64,000 nt of DNA from DATAUD01 sp036501665. GTDB lineage: Bacteria; Verrucomicrobiota; Verrucomicrobiia; Limisphaerales; Palsa-1400. Below are positions 43,627 to 52,632 of this stretch, piece by piece. Numbering within the stretch: the stretch's first letter is position 1; every line of letters starts with the position of its first letter. Made by a program: the position numbers and the translations under genes. The stretch spans positions 11,450 to 75,449 of the forward strand of contig DASXZW010000085.1 in NCBI GenBank assembly GCA_036501665.1, written 5' to 3'. The notes below the pieces were generated by a model. That model was not told the DNA's origin and ran no database searches. It was given only the letters and a program-made list of their open reading frames with translations.

Positions 43627-44436
43627 CTACTGAGCGGCGGTATTGTATTTGTTCAGGATGCCGGTGATCACGGAATCGCTGAAGGAGTTGCCGTCTTTCA
43701 TCGGGTTTCCTTCCCATCGAACGATCCCCTGCGGGTCCATCAGCAGGACGTAAGGGACGACTTTGACATCCAAATCCGCTTCCATCCGCTTCTGCGAATC
43801 GAATGCGCTGTAATAGCCAATGTTTGGATCGACAACTTTTCGAACATTATCCTCAGGCTCATCGGCGATTCCTACAATTACCATTTTGTCGGCGAATTCT
43901 TCCGCGTAATGATTCAAAGTCGGAATGAAGTTCAGGCACGGCATATTCGCCGGCGACCAAAACTCGACCATGACAAACTTTCCGGCCATGTTCGGCGACG
44001 CTGACAGCCATTTTTCGACGACTAAATCCGGCCCTTTCTTGTCAAGAAGGGTCTTAGCCAAGGGAGCATTCGTGGATGCAGAGTTGATGGGCGGCTTGGT
44101 GGAATCGGGACCAGTCTCCGGCGGCGGCGCAAGCGCCTCTTGAGCAGCGACGGTGCGTTCATAAGCGGTATTGGCGGCGGTCTGCTTTTGATCGACCTCC
44201 GATGCCTTGGCGGCATATGGGGCAAACTTTGCTTGAAGAGTGGAATCGAGATTCGTCAACTTCACATTGCCGATTCCATTGTCTGCGCTGAAATAAATAT
44301 CCGTCGGCGTTACCAGGAGCACCTGGACATTGGTGTATATCGTGTCACCCGCTGTCAACGTCGGCAGGCGGTCTTCATCGGCGCGCGCCGACAACCCAGC
44401 AACCATCGTTAAAAGGATAATACCCAGGATTCGCAT
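43627..44436 (-). CDS. TlpA-like thioredoxin-fold protein lacking CxxC
   Basis: A 269-residue exported protein from ATG 44436: signal peptide MRILGIILLTMVAGLSARA, a ~70-residue N-terminal domain (LPTLTAGDTIYTNVQVL, YFSADNGIGNVKLTNL), a coiled Ala/Gln-rich linker, then a thioredoxin fold (FVMVEFWSPANMPCLNFIPT, VVPYVLLMDPQGIVRWEGNP). Where TlpA/ResA proteins have WCxxC, this has SPANMPC: only the second cysteine remains. It is thus unlikely to be a normal dithiol oxidoreductase. It is transcribed divergently from a ThuA-like gene. Confidence 0.8.
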   Translation of the reverse strand: MRILGIILLTMVAGLSARADEDRLPTLTAGDTIYTNVQVLLVTPTDIYFSADNGIGNVKLTNLDSTLQAKFAPYAAKASEVDQKQTAANTAYERTVAAQEALAPPPETGPDSTKPPINSASTNAPLAKTLLDKKGPDLVVEKWLSASPNMAGKFVMVEFWSPANMPCLNFIPTLNHYAEEFADKMVIVGIADEPEDNVRKVVDPNIGYYSAFDSQKRMEADLDVKVVPYVLLMDPQGIVRWEGNPMKDGNSFSDSVITGILNKYNTAAQ

Positions 44437-44542
44437 TGCCAGAACATCGCGCCTCGCGGAACGCTTGTCAACATGGGGCAAAACCCGGAATTCGTTTGCC
44501 TTCCGCGCCGTGCTCTGCAAGCCTTCGCAAATCCTTTTCAAC

Positions 44543-45346
44543 GTGAATACAACGACGATTTTCTCTCTCCTGCTGGGGCTGCTCTTTGCCATTGCGCCGC
44601 AATCGACCCGCGCCGTCGAACCAATTCATGCGCTGCTTATCACCGGCGGCTGCTGTCACGATTACGATGAACAAAAGAAAATCTTGACCGAAGGCATCAG
44701 CGCCCGCGCGAATGTCACCTGGGATATTTTGCACGAAGGCGGCAGCGTCAAGACTGGCGCGGGCCGGGATCATCGCATGAGCATTTATGACAAGGCGGAT
44801 TGGGCGAAAGGTTACGATGTGGTCGTCCACGACGAATGTTTTGGCGATGTTTCCAACGCCATGTTCGTGGAGCATATCGCGCAGGCGCATTTCGAGGGAG
44901 TTCCCGCCGTCATGATTCATTGCGCGATTCACAGTTACCGCCATACCACAACGGATGAATGGCGAAAGGCGCTGGGAGTCAGTTCATTTTATCATGACCC
45001 GGCGCGGATGTTTGAGGTCAACAATATCAAGCCTGAACATCCCGTGATGAAAGGATTTCCAGCGCTTTGGAAGGACCCCGCGCCGGACGAGTTGTATCGC
45101 ATGGCCAAGATTTGGCCGAACTGCACTCCGCTAGCCAAGACCATCGCGACGAATTCCACGCCCGATACGACCTGTATCTGGGTCAATACTTACGGCAAAG
45201 CGCGCGTGTTTGGAACGACGCTCGGCCACGCCAACAAAACCGTCAGCACAGATATTTATCTGGATTTGGTCACACGCGGGCTTCTATGGGCTTGCGGGAA
45301 GCTGGACGACGACGGGAAACCGGCGCCGGGTTACGGGAAGGAATGA
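44543..45346 (+). CDS. ThuA-like exported protein
   Basis: A 267-residue protein from GTG 44543 with a signal peptide (TIFSLLLGLLFAIAPQSTRA) and a ThuA/glutamine-amidotransferase-like fold: HALLITGGCCHDYDEQK at the N terminus, VVVHDECFGDVS, VPAVMIHCAIHSYRH and a C-terminal RVFGTTLGHANKT. ThuA proteins accompany sugar and glycan metabolism in Planctomycetes and Verrucomicrobia; catalysis is unproven. The open frame extends into the divergent TlpA-like gene, but the signal peptide fixes the start here. Confidence 0.85.
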   Translation: MNTTTIFSLLLGLLFAIAPQSTRAVEPIHALLITGGCCHDYDEQKKILTEGISARANVTWDILHEGGSVKTGAGRDHRMSIYDKADWAKGYDVVVHDECFGDVSNAMFVEHIAQAHFEGVPAVMIHCAIHSYRHTTTDEWRKALGVSSFYHDPARMFEVNNIKPEHPVMKGFPALWKDPAPDELYRMAKIWPNCTPLAKTIATNSTPDTTCIWVNTYGKARVFGTTLGHANKTVSTDIYLDLVTRGLLWACGKLDDDGKPAPGYGKE

Positions 45347-45433
45347 GTTACTGGAAAAGGCACAAGAGATATTTTGTCTCATCTCTCTGTTTATGAGATG
45401 GCTTCCAGATGTTAGACCCCAACCCGGTACGCT

Positions 45434-46129
45434 ATGGACACAATAACGCAAAAGAAATGGAATAAACTGTTGGTTCTCGCCAGAGCGGGGACTTCCGAAG
45501 CACAGTGGGAAATTGGATACTACTTTGAGTCGGGCGCAATTGATAAATCCGGAAACATCCTCGCCAAGGCCAATCCTCTGAAAGCGTATCGTTGGTATAA
45601 GCTCTCTGCTGAACAAGGAAATGCCTCGGCTCAAGTCGCCCTTAGCAATCTATTGAGCACTGGCGATGGAATTTCGCGAAATTATGAAAGTGCGATCAAC
45701 TGGGCAAAGAAGGCCATTGCTCAAGGACACGCCTCAGCAGCTTTTAATCTGGGAACCATATATAGAGATCAAAATAAGCCCAAGATGCCTCTTTGGTGGT
45801 ATAAGCAGGCGGCTTCAATGGGGGACAACGATGCCTTGCTGCAGATTGGGCTTTGTTATTTGTTTGGGTTAGGAACGAAGGCAGACGCCGGCGAAGCATA
45901 TAGTTGTTTGGCCAAAATAATTGCGGGCAAATCTTCAGCTTCTTGCCAACGGACAAAAGAAAACGCCTTATATTGGATGGCGATAATTGAACTCTTGGGG
46001 AAAGGAAAAGCAACAAAATCACTGGCACATGCACGAAAAATGCTTGAATCGGCAAACGCTGACCTTGACCACGAGCAAGCGAATGAGATCCTCAATATCA
46101 TTGGGAAATCCAAATATCTTCCGAAATAA
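45434..46129 (+). CDS. Sel1-like repeat protein
   Basis: A 231-residue protein made of Sel1/TPR-like helical repeats: SEAQWEIGYYFESG, AYRWYKLSAEQGNASAQVAL, ESAINWAKKAIAQGHASAAF, LWWYKQAASMGDNDALLQIG and ALYWMAIIELLGKG. No signal peptide or membrane segment, so it probably works as a cytoplasmic scaffold. Start ATG 45434. Base composition is lower in GC than its neighbours, hinting at recent acquisition. It is followed 78 bp later by a DUF2283 gene on the same strand. Confidence 0.85.
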   Translation: MDTITQKKWNKLLVLARAGTSEAQWEIGYYFESGAIDKSGNILAKANPLKAYRWYKLSAEQGNASAQVALSNLLSTGDGISRNYESAINWAKKAIAQGHASAAFNLGTIYRDQNKPKMPLWWYKQAASMGDNDALLQIGLCYLFGLGTKADAGEAYSCLAKIIAGKSSASCQRTKENALYWMAIIELLGKGKATKSLAHARKMLESANADLDHEQANEILNIIGKSKYLPK

Positions 46130-46207
46130 CGCCGCTGCTTTGGGCAACAGCGCTTTTGCGTCTCCGTTCCTTGGTGCAAATCTTGCCAAATACTGGAAGG
46201 TGACAAT

Positions 46208-46366
46208 ATGAAAGTGACTTATGACCCTCAAGTTGATGTGCTACGAATCCTTTTTCGCAACGCTCCAATTGACGAGAGCAACGAGGACAAGGCGGGAGTT
46301 ATCATCGATTACGATAAGGACGGCAATATAGTCGGATTGGAAGTATTGAATGCGTCAACGCGTTGA
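46208..46366 (+). CDS. DUF2283 small protein
   Basis: A 52-residue protein (MKVTYDPQVDVLRILFRN ... IIDYDKDGNIVGLEVLNAS) with the clear DUF2283 pattern. Such proteins are often paired with a small DUF4258-type or toxin-like gene, which is not seen here. Start ATG 46208 has a strong GGAAGGTG site. Function unknown. Confidence 0.85.
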   Translation: MKVTYDPQVDVLRILFRNAPIDESNEDKAGVIIDYDKDGNIVGLEVLNASTR

Positions 46367-46436
46367 AAACCCGCGAGGTGTGGATTACACCGTGACCGCT
46401 TCTGACTTCTGAATTCTGTCTCCTGAATTCTCCCCG

Positions 46437-47660
46437 CTACGTCATAATTCCAACGATCGCGGCGGAAATTAAATTTGCCATCGTTCCCGCGAGCATTGCA
46501 CGGAATCCCAGTTTCGCCAAATCCTCCCGGCGCGACGGCGCCAGCGCTCCAATTCCTCCGATCTGAATCCCGATGGATCCCAGGTTGGCAAAGCCACACA
46601 ACGCATAAGTCGCAATTGTAAAGGAGCGAGCATCCAATTGCGTTTTGAGTCCGCCGAGTTGCCCGTACGCGATCAATTCGTTCCCCACCATCCGAATTCC
46701 CAACAGCGAACCGATATGGCTGGCGTCTTTCCACGGAATTCCGATCAGCCATGCCACCGGCGCAAAAAGCCAACCGAGCACGATTTCCAAACTCGCCGGA
46801 AACCAACCCACCCACACATGCACCCATCCCATGATTCCGTTGACCAGCGCGATCAGCGCCAAAAACGCGATGAGCATTGCGGCCACATTGATCGCCAGAT
46901 TCAACCCGTCGCCAGTGCCGCGGGAAATTGCGCCGAGGAGATTGCCGCCTTTGGCTTCATCGACTTCAGCCATTTCGACGCTGCTCCCGCTGACCGGCGC
47001 TTCGGTTTCCGGGACCAGCATTTTTGCAATCATCAATGTCCCAGGCGCCGTCATAATCACCGCTCCCAACAAATGCTTTGCCTCAACGCCCTTGCTGATG
47101 TACGCGGCCATGATTCCGCCGCTGACATGCGCCATTCCCGCCGTCATCACGGTCATTAATTCGGAGCGAGTCAATCTTGCGAGAAAGGGGCGGATAGTAA
47201 GCGGAGCCTCCGTTTGCCCCATGAAAATGCTCGCGGCAACATCGAGCGATTCCGCGCCGCTGACGCCCATTAGACGCGTCATTATCCACGCCGCGCCCTT
47301 GATGATCGCTTGCATGATGCCGAAGTGATAAAGAACCGCGAAAAACGCCGCCATGAAGATTATTGTTGGCAGGACGTAAAACGCGAATACCAGCCCCGAT
47401 GGCCCGCCGGGGTCTGCCAGTGTTCCGAAGACGAATGACGCCCCGACCTGCGCATAACTGAGCAATTGGTTTACCGCCGCGCCCGCTGTTTGCATGACCA
47501 ATTGGCCCCATTGAAATTTCAAAACGATCAGAGCAAATAGCAACTGCAGGCTGAGTCCCCATCCGACAATCTTCCACTTGATGGAGGCGCGATTCGAGGA
47601 AAACGCCCAGCAAGCGCCCAGTATTGCAAGAATCCCCAGGACGCCGGTGAATTGACTCAT
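46437..47660 (-). CDS. nupC: Concentrative nucleoside transporter (CNT family)
   Basis: A 407-residue inner-membrane permease with about ten hydrophobic segments that imports nucleosides with H+ or Na+. Family motifs seen are GQTEAPLTIRPFL (about 150), MTAGMAHVSGGIMAAYI and MVGNELIAYGQL, with CGFANLGSIGIQIGGIG near the C terminus. Length fits NupC/CNT proteins. Its start overlaps the stop of the thymidine phosphorylase gene by 4 bp, which places it third in a cdd-deoA-nupC operon for pyrimidine nucleoside uptake and breakdown. Confidence 0.93.
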   Translation of the reverse strand: MSQFTGVLGILAILGACWAFSSNRASIKWKIVGWGLSLQLLFALIVLKFQWGQLVMQTAGAAVNQLLSYAQVGASFVFGTLADPGGPSGLVFAFYVLPTIIFMAAFFAVLYHFGIMQAIIKGAAWIMTRLMGVSGAESLDVAASIFMGQTEAPLTIRPFLARLTRSELMTVMTAGMAHVSGGIMAAYISKGVEAKHLLGAVIMTAPGTLMIAKMLVPETEAPVSGSSVEMAEVDEAKGGNLLGAISRGTGDGLNLAINVAAMLIAFLALIALVNGIMGWVHVWVGWFPASLEIVLGWLFAPVAWLIGIPWKDASHIGSLLGIRMVGNELIAYGQLGGLKTQLDARSFTIATYALCGFANLGSIGIQIGGIGALAPSRREDLAKLGFRAMLAGTMANLISAAIVGIMT

Positions 47661-48961
47661 GAGTGGATTGTATTCTTTACCAAAACCCGTTTCTCACCGG
47701 GAGGTTTGGGGCCAATGACATAAGCTTCCGCAAGGCGGCGCAAGGCTTCGGGAAGTCGCGCGGCATCATTGTAATGAACGGTGGCAATAGGCTCGCCGGT
47801 TTTTACGGAATCGCCGGCTTTCTTGTGCAATTCCAGCCCAACTGCGGGGTCGATCACATCGTCATGCTTGTTGCGACCGCCTCCGAGCACCAGACTCGCA
47901 AGTCCCACCTGTTCGCAATGAATCCGCTCAATGAAGCCATCTGTGTAGGCATCAAATGGCGCAGTGCATCGGGCTGATTTCAGCCGCCCCGAATCTTCGG
48001 CTCCCTGGCTTCGGCAGATCTCCTTGAACTTCGCCATCGCCCTGCCATTGACAAGCAGATTTTCAGCAAGATCACGCCCGGCCTGCACAGCATCGACGCG
48101 TCCGCCGAGGTGAAACATCCACGCGGACAACTCGATTGAAAGCTCGCGCAAGTCCGCGCTCATCGCATGACGCCGCCCGTCGAGAATCTCAAGGCATTCG
48201 GATACTTCCAACGCGTTGCCCACGGCGCGGCCAAGCGGCTGATCCATGTCCGTGATCAATGCGGCGATTTTCTTCCCGTTGCGCCGACCGGTTTCCACCA
48301 TCATTTTGGCGAGATGTTCGGCGTCCTTTTGATTTTTCATAAAGGCGCCGTGACCCGTCTTCACGTCAAGCACAAGGGCATCGATCCCTTCAGCGAGTTT
48401 CTTGCTCATGATGCTGGCGCAAATCAGCGCGGAACTTTCCACTGTGCCTGTCACGTCGCGCAATGCGTACATCTTCTTGTCAGCGGGGACGATCTCCGCC
48501 GTCTGGCCAATCAGCCCGCAGCGCGAACGCCGCAGCACGTCGAAAAATTCGTCGAGCGAAAGGTTCACGTTGAACCCGGCGATGGATTCGAGCTTGTCGA
48601 GCGTGCCGCCGGTGTGTCCCAACCCGCGCCCGCTGATCATCGGAACGGTCAATCCGGCCGCCGCGACAATTGGCGCGACGATGAGCGAAGTTTTATCGCC
48701 GACGCCGCCCGTGGAATGTTTGTCCACTTTGACACCGGGAATTGCCGACAAATCCAGGACGCGCCCGGAACGCATCATCGCCTCGGTCAATGCGGCTGTT
48801 TCAGCATCGGTCATTCCTCGCAGGACAACGGCCATCAGCCAGGCCGACATTTGGTAATCCGGCATTTCGCCGCGAGTAAATTCCTTAACGAGAAAGGAAA
48901 TTTCACCGGGCGAATGTTCGCCGCCGTCCCGTTTCTTGCGGATTAGATCAATCGCTCTCAT
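47657..48961 (-). CDS. deoA: Thymidine/pyrimidine-nucleoside phosphorylase
   Basis: A 434-residue phosphorylase from ATG 48961. Residues MRAIDLIRKKRDGGEHSPGE begin the helical domain. The phosphate and substrate motif is VDKHSTGGVGDKTSLIVAP (about residues 80-98), GRGLGHTGGTLDKLE is also conserved, and the C-terminal beta domain ends in VKTGEPIATVHYND. It cleaves thymidine or uridine with phosphate. Whether it is DeoA or the broader Pdp cannot be settled by motif alone. It overlaps cdd by 14 bp upstream and nupC by 4 bp downstream. Confidence 0.93.
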   Translation of the reverse strand: MRAIDLIRKKRDGGEHSPGEISFLVKEFTRGEMPDYQMSAWLMAVVLRGMTDAETAALTEAMMRSGRVLDLSAIPGVKVDKHSTGGVGDKTSLIVAPIVAAAGLTVPMISGRGLGHTGGTLDKLESIAGFNVNLSLDEFFDVLRRSRCGLIGQTAEIVPADKKMYALRDVTGTVESSALICASIMSKKLAEGIDALVLDVKTGHGAFMKNQKDAEHLAKMMVETGRRNGKKIAALITDMDQPLGRAVGNALEVSECLEILDGRRHAMSADLRELSIELSAWMFHLGGRVDAVQAGRDLAENLLVNGRAMAKFKEICRSQGAEDSGRLKSARCTAPFDAYTDGFIERIHCEQVGLASLVLGGGRNKHDDVIDPAVGLELHKKAGDSVKTGEPIATVHYNDAARLPEALRRLAEAYVIGPKPPGEKRVLVKNTIHS

Positions 48962-49373
48962 TGGAAGAATCGGGATTGAACGCGAAACCATCGACGAGCA
49001 ATTCCTGCATCGTTCGTTGCGCGAAACCTTCGCCGCCGGGATAAAAAACGATGGCGCGCGGACCAAACTCAGCGAGGACTTGCCGGCACGCGCCACAGGG
49101 AGAGCAAGGTGTTCCATTATAGTTGACAACGGCTGCGGCCACAATTTCCGGTTTCCTGGAACTGGCGGCGACGGCGCAAAAGATCGCGTTGCGTTCGGCG
49201 CAAATCGTCAAGCCGTACGAGGCATTCTCCACGTTGCAACCTGAGAAAAACCGACCGTCGCTCAACAGGATGGCCGCGCCGACGCGGAATTTAGAATACG
49301 GCGCATAGGCATGTCTTGTGGCTGCGCGAGCCATGCGAATCAGTCTCTGGCGTTGCTGAGCTGATACACTCAT
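48948..49373 (-). CDS. cdd: Cytidine deaminase
   Basis: A 141-residue zinc enzyme from ATG 49373 (first ATG in a frame opening at 49400). Substrate/zinc motifs: YAPYSKFRVGAAI, GCNVENASYGLTICAERNAI (Cys ligand and catalytic Glu) and PCSPCGACRQVLAEF (two Cys ligands). It converts cytidine and deoxycytidine to uridine forms, feeding the phosphorylase next door. It is the first gene of cdd-deoA-nupC. A short divergent ORF lies upstream. Confidence 0.95.
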   Translation of the reverse strand: MSVSAQQRQRLIRMARAATRHAYAPYSKFRVGAAILLSDGRFFSGCNVENASYGLTICAERNAIFCAVAASSRKPEIVAAAVVNYNGTPCSPCGACRQVLAEFGPRAIVFYPGGEGFAQRTMQELLVDGFAFNPDSSNESD

Positions 49374-49454
49374 CAGGCCCGCAGCATAACAGACCGCCAA
49401 GATTAAAAAAGGACTTTACAATCGCGTTGCAGCAGGCAAGTTTGTGCCGTCTAT

Positions 49455-49574
49455 ATGACTGATACCGATCTTAATTTGTGGGGAGAAATCGTCGTGCCCG
49501 TGGGCCTGTTGATTTGCTTTGGTGTTGCTATGGTTGTCTGGTTGCGCGAAGAAATCAAAGCCCCCAAGGAATAG
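49455..49574 (+). CDS. Possible 39-residue single-span membrane protein
   Basis: ATG 49455 to TAG 49574 encodes a short protein: a polar start (MTDTDLNLWGEIVV), one hydrophobic span (VGLLICFGVAMVVWL) and a charged end (REEIKAPKE). The topology is that of many small membrane proteins. There is no strong ribosome site and no recognised family, so this is tentative. It is divergent from cdd. Confidence 0.4.
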   Translation: MTDTDLNLWGEIVVPVGLLICFGVAMVVWLREEIKAPKE

Positions 49575-49632
49575 CGCCCTTCTTTTCCGGGTTGCCGCCC
49601 ATGGCGTTGCGCCGGAATTTCCAAAGTCTCCG

Positions 49633-50388
49633 TTACTGGCCGCCCCTGGCGCGGCTCATCATCATATCCATCATTGAGTCGTATTTCCTGGAACCTGCCG
49701 GCGGCTCGAACAATGCGGCATCGGGCTTGTCTAGCTTTACGTCTTTAAACATCATCGAGACTTGTTTGCCGTTATCGCTCATTTCGATCTTTAGCGGGAA
49801 TTTGTCCATGTCCTTCGCGTTCCAGACTGTGGATTCATGCAATGTGCCGCTTGGTTCTGTGACCACCACTTTGTTTTTGACGCAAGGATGGCCGTCGATT
49901 GTGTCGGAACCGATTTCGGTCACGCTGAGTTTGTAATCTGTCGTGGCGGAGCCGGACGATGAGGCGTCAGGGAGGGCCGACTCGACGTACGCGTTCATCG
50001 AAGGGTACATCATGCGTGTGACCTTCTTTTCCGGGATTGAAACGACTATGATTTTGTCCATTCCCATGCGTTTCATTTGCGCCATCGCCTGTGGTTTGAT
50101 GTTTGCGCCCTGCATCTTTGTCATATCCATCTCAAACCGGGTCACTCCGTTCAAATAGGCCATTGAGCCGCCCATCGTCAGCGACTTCCCCGAAGCGCCG
50201 CCCTCGGTTTGGAACGCCAGAGTCGCCGAGAAAGCCTGGTGGTCGCCGAACAGTTTCGCCATCGGGCCGGTGAATTGAGGGCCTTGAACCATCGCGCCTC
50301 CCATCTGCGCCTCAACTCCCGACGCGGCGAACAGGAGCGCGACAAAAACCGCCAAATGTTTCATCTGAATGAACCGTTGATATTTCAT
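49633..50388 (-). CDS. DUF4412 exported protein
   Basis: A 251-residue protein with an N-terminal signal peptide (LAVFVALLFAASGVEA) and a LolA-like beta-barrel fold typical of DUF4412: ATLAFQTEGGASGKS, a Met-rich middle (MDMTKMQGANIKPQAMAQMKRMG) and VTEIGSDTIDGHPCVKNKVV. It likely binds or senses outer-envelope lipid or lipoprotein. The start may be ATG 50388 or 50364. It is isolated between the small membrane ORF and a long repeat-rich gap. Confidence 0.8.
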   Translation of the reverse strand: MKYQRFIQMKHLAVFVALLFAASGVEAQMGGAMVQGPQFTGPMAKLFGDHQAFSATLAFQTEGGASGKSLTMGGSMAYLNGVTRFEMDMTKMQGANIKPQAMAQMKRMGMDKIIVVSIPEKKVTRMMYPSMNAYVESALPDASSSGSATTDYKLSVTEIGSDTIDGHPCVKNKVVVTEPSGTLHESTVWNAKDMDKFPLKIEMSDNGKQVSMMFKDVKLDKPDAALFEPPAGSRKYDSMMDMMMSRARGGQ

Positions 50389-50499
50389 GCCTCAGCGATG
50401 CCGAGTCGCAGCAGCATAGTCAACGAAAATTTGGCTTTTCAAGCCAACCAATTTCGCACATCGACATCGCGAAGACGCATCTCAATTTTTTTGTTCTGC

Positions 50500-50720
50500 C
50501 CCAACGGGGCAAATCAAATTCAGCCCAGGGCAAAGCGAGTCAGCGAGCGACGCCCTGGGCACACATGGCAACCAGTCAAGCCCTGTAAGGGCGAATTAAT
50601 ATCGCTGTGGAACCTCAGAATGTTTTTTAAAGCGCCCTTACAGGGCTTTGGCGTGGTGCGTTCGATTATCCAGGGGCGAGGCTTCGCTCTGCCCCCTGGC
50701 TGTAATGACCAGGCCTTTCA
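50500..50720. repeat. GC-rich dispersed repeat element with inverted repeats
   Basis: It contains a GCCCAGGGC / GCCCTGGGC inverted repeat (~50524-50560), two ACAGGGCTT/GCCCTTAC-type hairpins (~50583-50655) and CCAGGGGCGAGGC / GCCCCCTGG (~50670-50700). The style matches the elements at 3592-3680 and 4330-4368. The gap 50389-51407 has no credible gene. Confidence 0.6.
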
Positions 50721-51228
50721 GGCCGTAGAAAGAAAGCTGCCAAAAATGAGATGCTCACCAGGGCAGAGACGCAGACGTTGCCAATTCGCGCTTGGTGGGG
50801 CAAATTACGTTTACCCAGAACAGAACGCCACGAATGACGATGTCAAAGCAATGTGACTATTTGAATCGACTTAGTTCGATCACTTCCATGCCGTCCAACC
50901 ACTTGGCGCATCTGCTGTATTGGAAAGAACGAAATGAAAATAAATAAATACTATGTTCTGACCCCTTTAAGGCCTTTCAGGCCGTAGAAAGAAAGCTGCC
51001 AAAAATGAGATGCACACCAGGGCAGAGACGCAGACGTTGCCAATTCGCGGTTGGTGGGGCAAATTACGTTTACCCAGAACAGAACGCCACGAATGACGAT
51101 GTCAAAGCAATGTGACTATTTGAATCGACTTAGTTCGATCACTTCCCTGCCGTCCTACCACCGGGCGCATTTGCTGTATTTGAGCGAACGAAATGAAAAT
51201 AAATAAATACTATGTTCTGACCCCTTTA
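50711..51228. repeat. 259-bp tandem duplication ending in the TATGTTCTGACCCCTTT motif
   Basis: Unit 1 (50711-50969) and unit 2 (50970-51228) begin with AGGCCTTTCAGGCCG and end with TATGTTCTGACCCCTTTA. They differ at only about a dozen positions, most in the last third (for example CAACCACTTGG versus TACCACCGGG). The end motif also occurs inverted at 52602-52626. Confidence 0.9.
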
Positions 51229-51407
51229 CGAATCTACAGTAAATTTCGTTTTTCGTTTAATATTAACGACTCCCCGGATGGATTTATGTCTATAGACTTT
51301 CGTGGCATTGCCAATACAAATAGTTCACGCAACTGGGAGGGAGATCCAAACACTCTGAACGTAGTTTCGAAGTGATGGTCTTTCGCATAACGAAAGATCG
51401 AACATTT

Positions 51408-51713
51408 ATGAAGATCAGGACTGTTTTAGGTGTTGGTTTTTTTGGTGGAATTTTTGTGGGCGGTGCTGTGACATTACTTGAAGTGGCGCCAACCGCAACT
51501 GCCATTTTGATGACACCGCTTAAATGGCTCATCGGAGGCAGTCATCCTTATCCATCTGGAAGTTCAGCCAATTTTGCCCTCGCTTTGCCGCTCATGTTTA
51601 TTTATTGGGGGGGGCTTGGAGTGTTTGTCAGTTTACTGCTATTTGGTGCGTTTGGTATTTTGAAGTCCAGACGCCAGAACGGCGACGAACACCCAGCACA
51701 GACAAAGAAATGA
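51408..51713 (+). CDS. Hypothetical two-span membrane protein
   Basis: A 101-residue protein from ATG 51408 (an alternative start, 51375, adds 11 residues). Two hydrophobic segments are seen: VLGVGFFGGIFVGGAVTLL (~5-23) and a longer one, FALALPLMFIYWGGLGVFVSLLLFGAFGIL (~55-85; the middle of it is LPLMFIYWGGLGVFV). Both ends are charged. No family was recognised. It lies inside the zone bracketed by the inverted TATGTTCTGACCCCTTT copies, together with the PEP-CTERM gene. Confidence 0.5.
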   Translation: MKIRTVLGVGFFGGIFVGGAVTLLEVAPTATAILMTPLKWLIGGSHPYPSGSSANFALALPLMFIYWGGLGVFVSLLLFGAFGILKSRRQNGDEHPAQTKK

Positions 51714-51798
51714 TGGTTCATCCGAGAAGTTCGTGTCTGGAATGATGAAGGCCATAGAGTTTGAGAACGAAGTAACGCTGGTCTCGCATGACCCCTTT

Positions 51799-52518
51799 AT
51801 GAATATATCAAGATTATTTCATACTGCTGTAACTTTTAGTGCTTTCACGTTTGTGGCACACGCCCAAGGCACTTTCCAAAACCTCAATTTCGAATCGGCA
51901 AATATTCCAAGCTCAACGGCTATTGATGACTTTCTGCCAGCTTCGGAAGCCATTCCTAATTGGACCGCCTACTTTACTTCTACGACAACTACAGTGCCCG
52001 CCACGCAAGTAGCGTATGATGGAATCAGCGGAGGGGGGGGAGTAATATCAATTGTCGATTCAAAGGCTTACCCTTTAGATGACACCCAAGGCAACTATGC
52101 TGTGATACTTTTCGGCGGACCACTTATTGGTCAAACGCCCTACTCTGCGTCAATTAGTCAGTCTGGAACAATTCCGTCCGGGACTGAATCGCTCTTTATG
52201 GACGCCAATTCGTTCGGAATCTCTCCAGTTGTGACATTTAGTGGTCAGGCGATAAGTATGGTACCAATACAATCGTTTCCCAATTACACAGAGTATGGAG
52301 GGGACATATCTTCTTTTGCAGGTTTAACAGGCACTCTAAGTTTTACCGAACCGCCGCCGCCCGCTACGGGACCCGGCCCGTCAGCGCTTTTTCTGGATAA
52401 CATTTCCTTTTCTTCAACGATGGTGACGCCCGAGCCAGACCCCGTCATTTTGATGGGCATTGCTGGGGCGTTATTCGCCGCCTACCGCCGCCTTCTTGGC
52501 AAACGCTCCCGCTCTTAG
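51799..52518 (+). CDS. PEP-CTERM sorted exported protein
   Basis: A 239-residue protein from ATG 51799: signal peptide (LFHTAVTFSAFTFVAHA), beta-rich body (TFQNLNFESANIPSSTAI, a lectin-like start common in this group), and a C-terminal PEP-CTERM-type tail (TPEPDPVILMGIAGALFAAY followed by basic residues). Such proteins are sorted to the envelope by exosortase-type systems, often with exopolysaccharide. The ATG follows directly on a GACCCCTTT copy of the local repeat, so the gene start abuts a repeat junction. No exosortase gene is in the window. Confidence 0.75.
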   Translation: MNISRLFHTAVTFSAFTFVAHAQGTFQNLNFESANIPSSTAIDDFLPASEAIPNWTAYFTSTTTTVPATQVAYDGISGGGGVISIVDSKAYPLDDTQGNYAVILFGGPLIGQTPYSASISQSGTIPSGTESLFMDANSFGISPVVTFSGQAISMVPIQSFPNYTEYGGDISSFAGLTGTLSFTEPPPPATGPGPSALFLDNISFSSTMVTPEPDPVILMGIAGALFAAYRRLLGKRSRS

Positions 52519-52579
52519 GACTTATACCACTTAGAATTACCTAGCCTCGCCTCCACCAACATCCAATGTTGTTGCCGAA

Positions 52580-52632
52580 ACATAAAGGGGTCATAAAGTC
52601 ATAAAGGGGGCAGAACATAGTATTTATAAATG
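52580..52632. repeat. Inverted partner of the TATGTTCTGACCCCTTT repeat
   Basis: Bases 52602-52626 are the reverse complement of 51204-51228 with one difference (24 of 25). A shorter AAAGGGGTCATAAAG copy lies just before it (52583-52597). The remaining gap to 52906 shows no gene; GAGGCTGCGCCTC at ~52645 is a small hairpin. Confidence 0.8.

Noticed and set aside
51193..51375. A 60-codon frame starting in the tandem repeat
   Set aside because: Its first ~12 codons are the dispersed repeat itself, and the remainder shows no family or ribosome site. Probably a chance frame.
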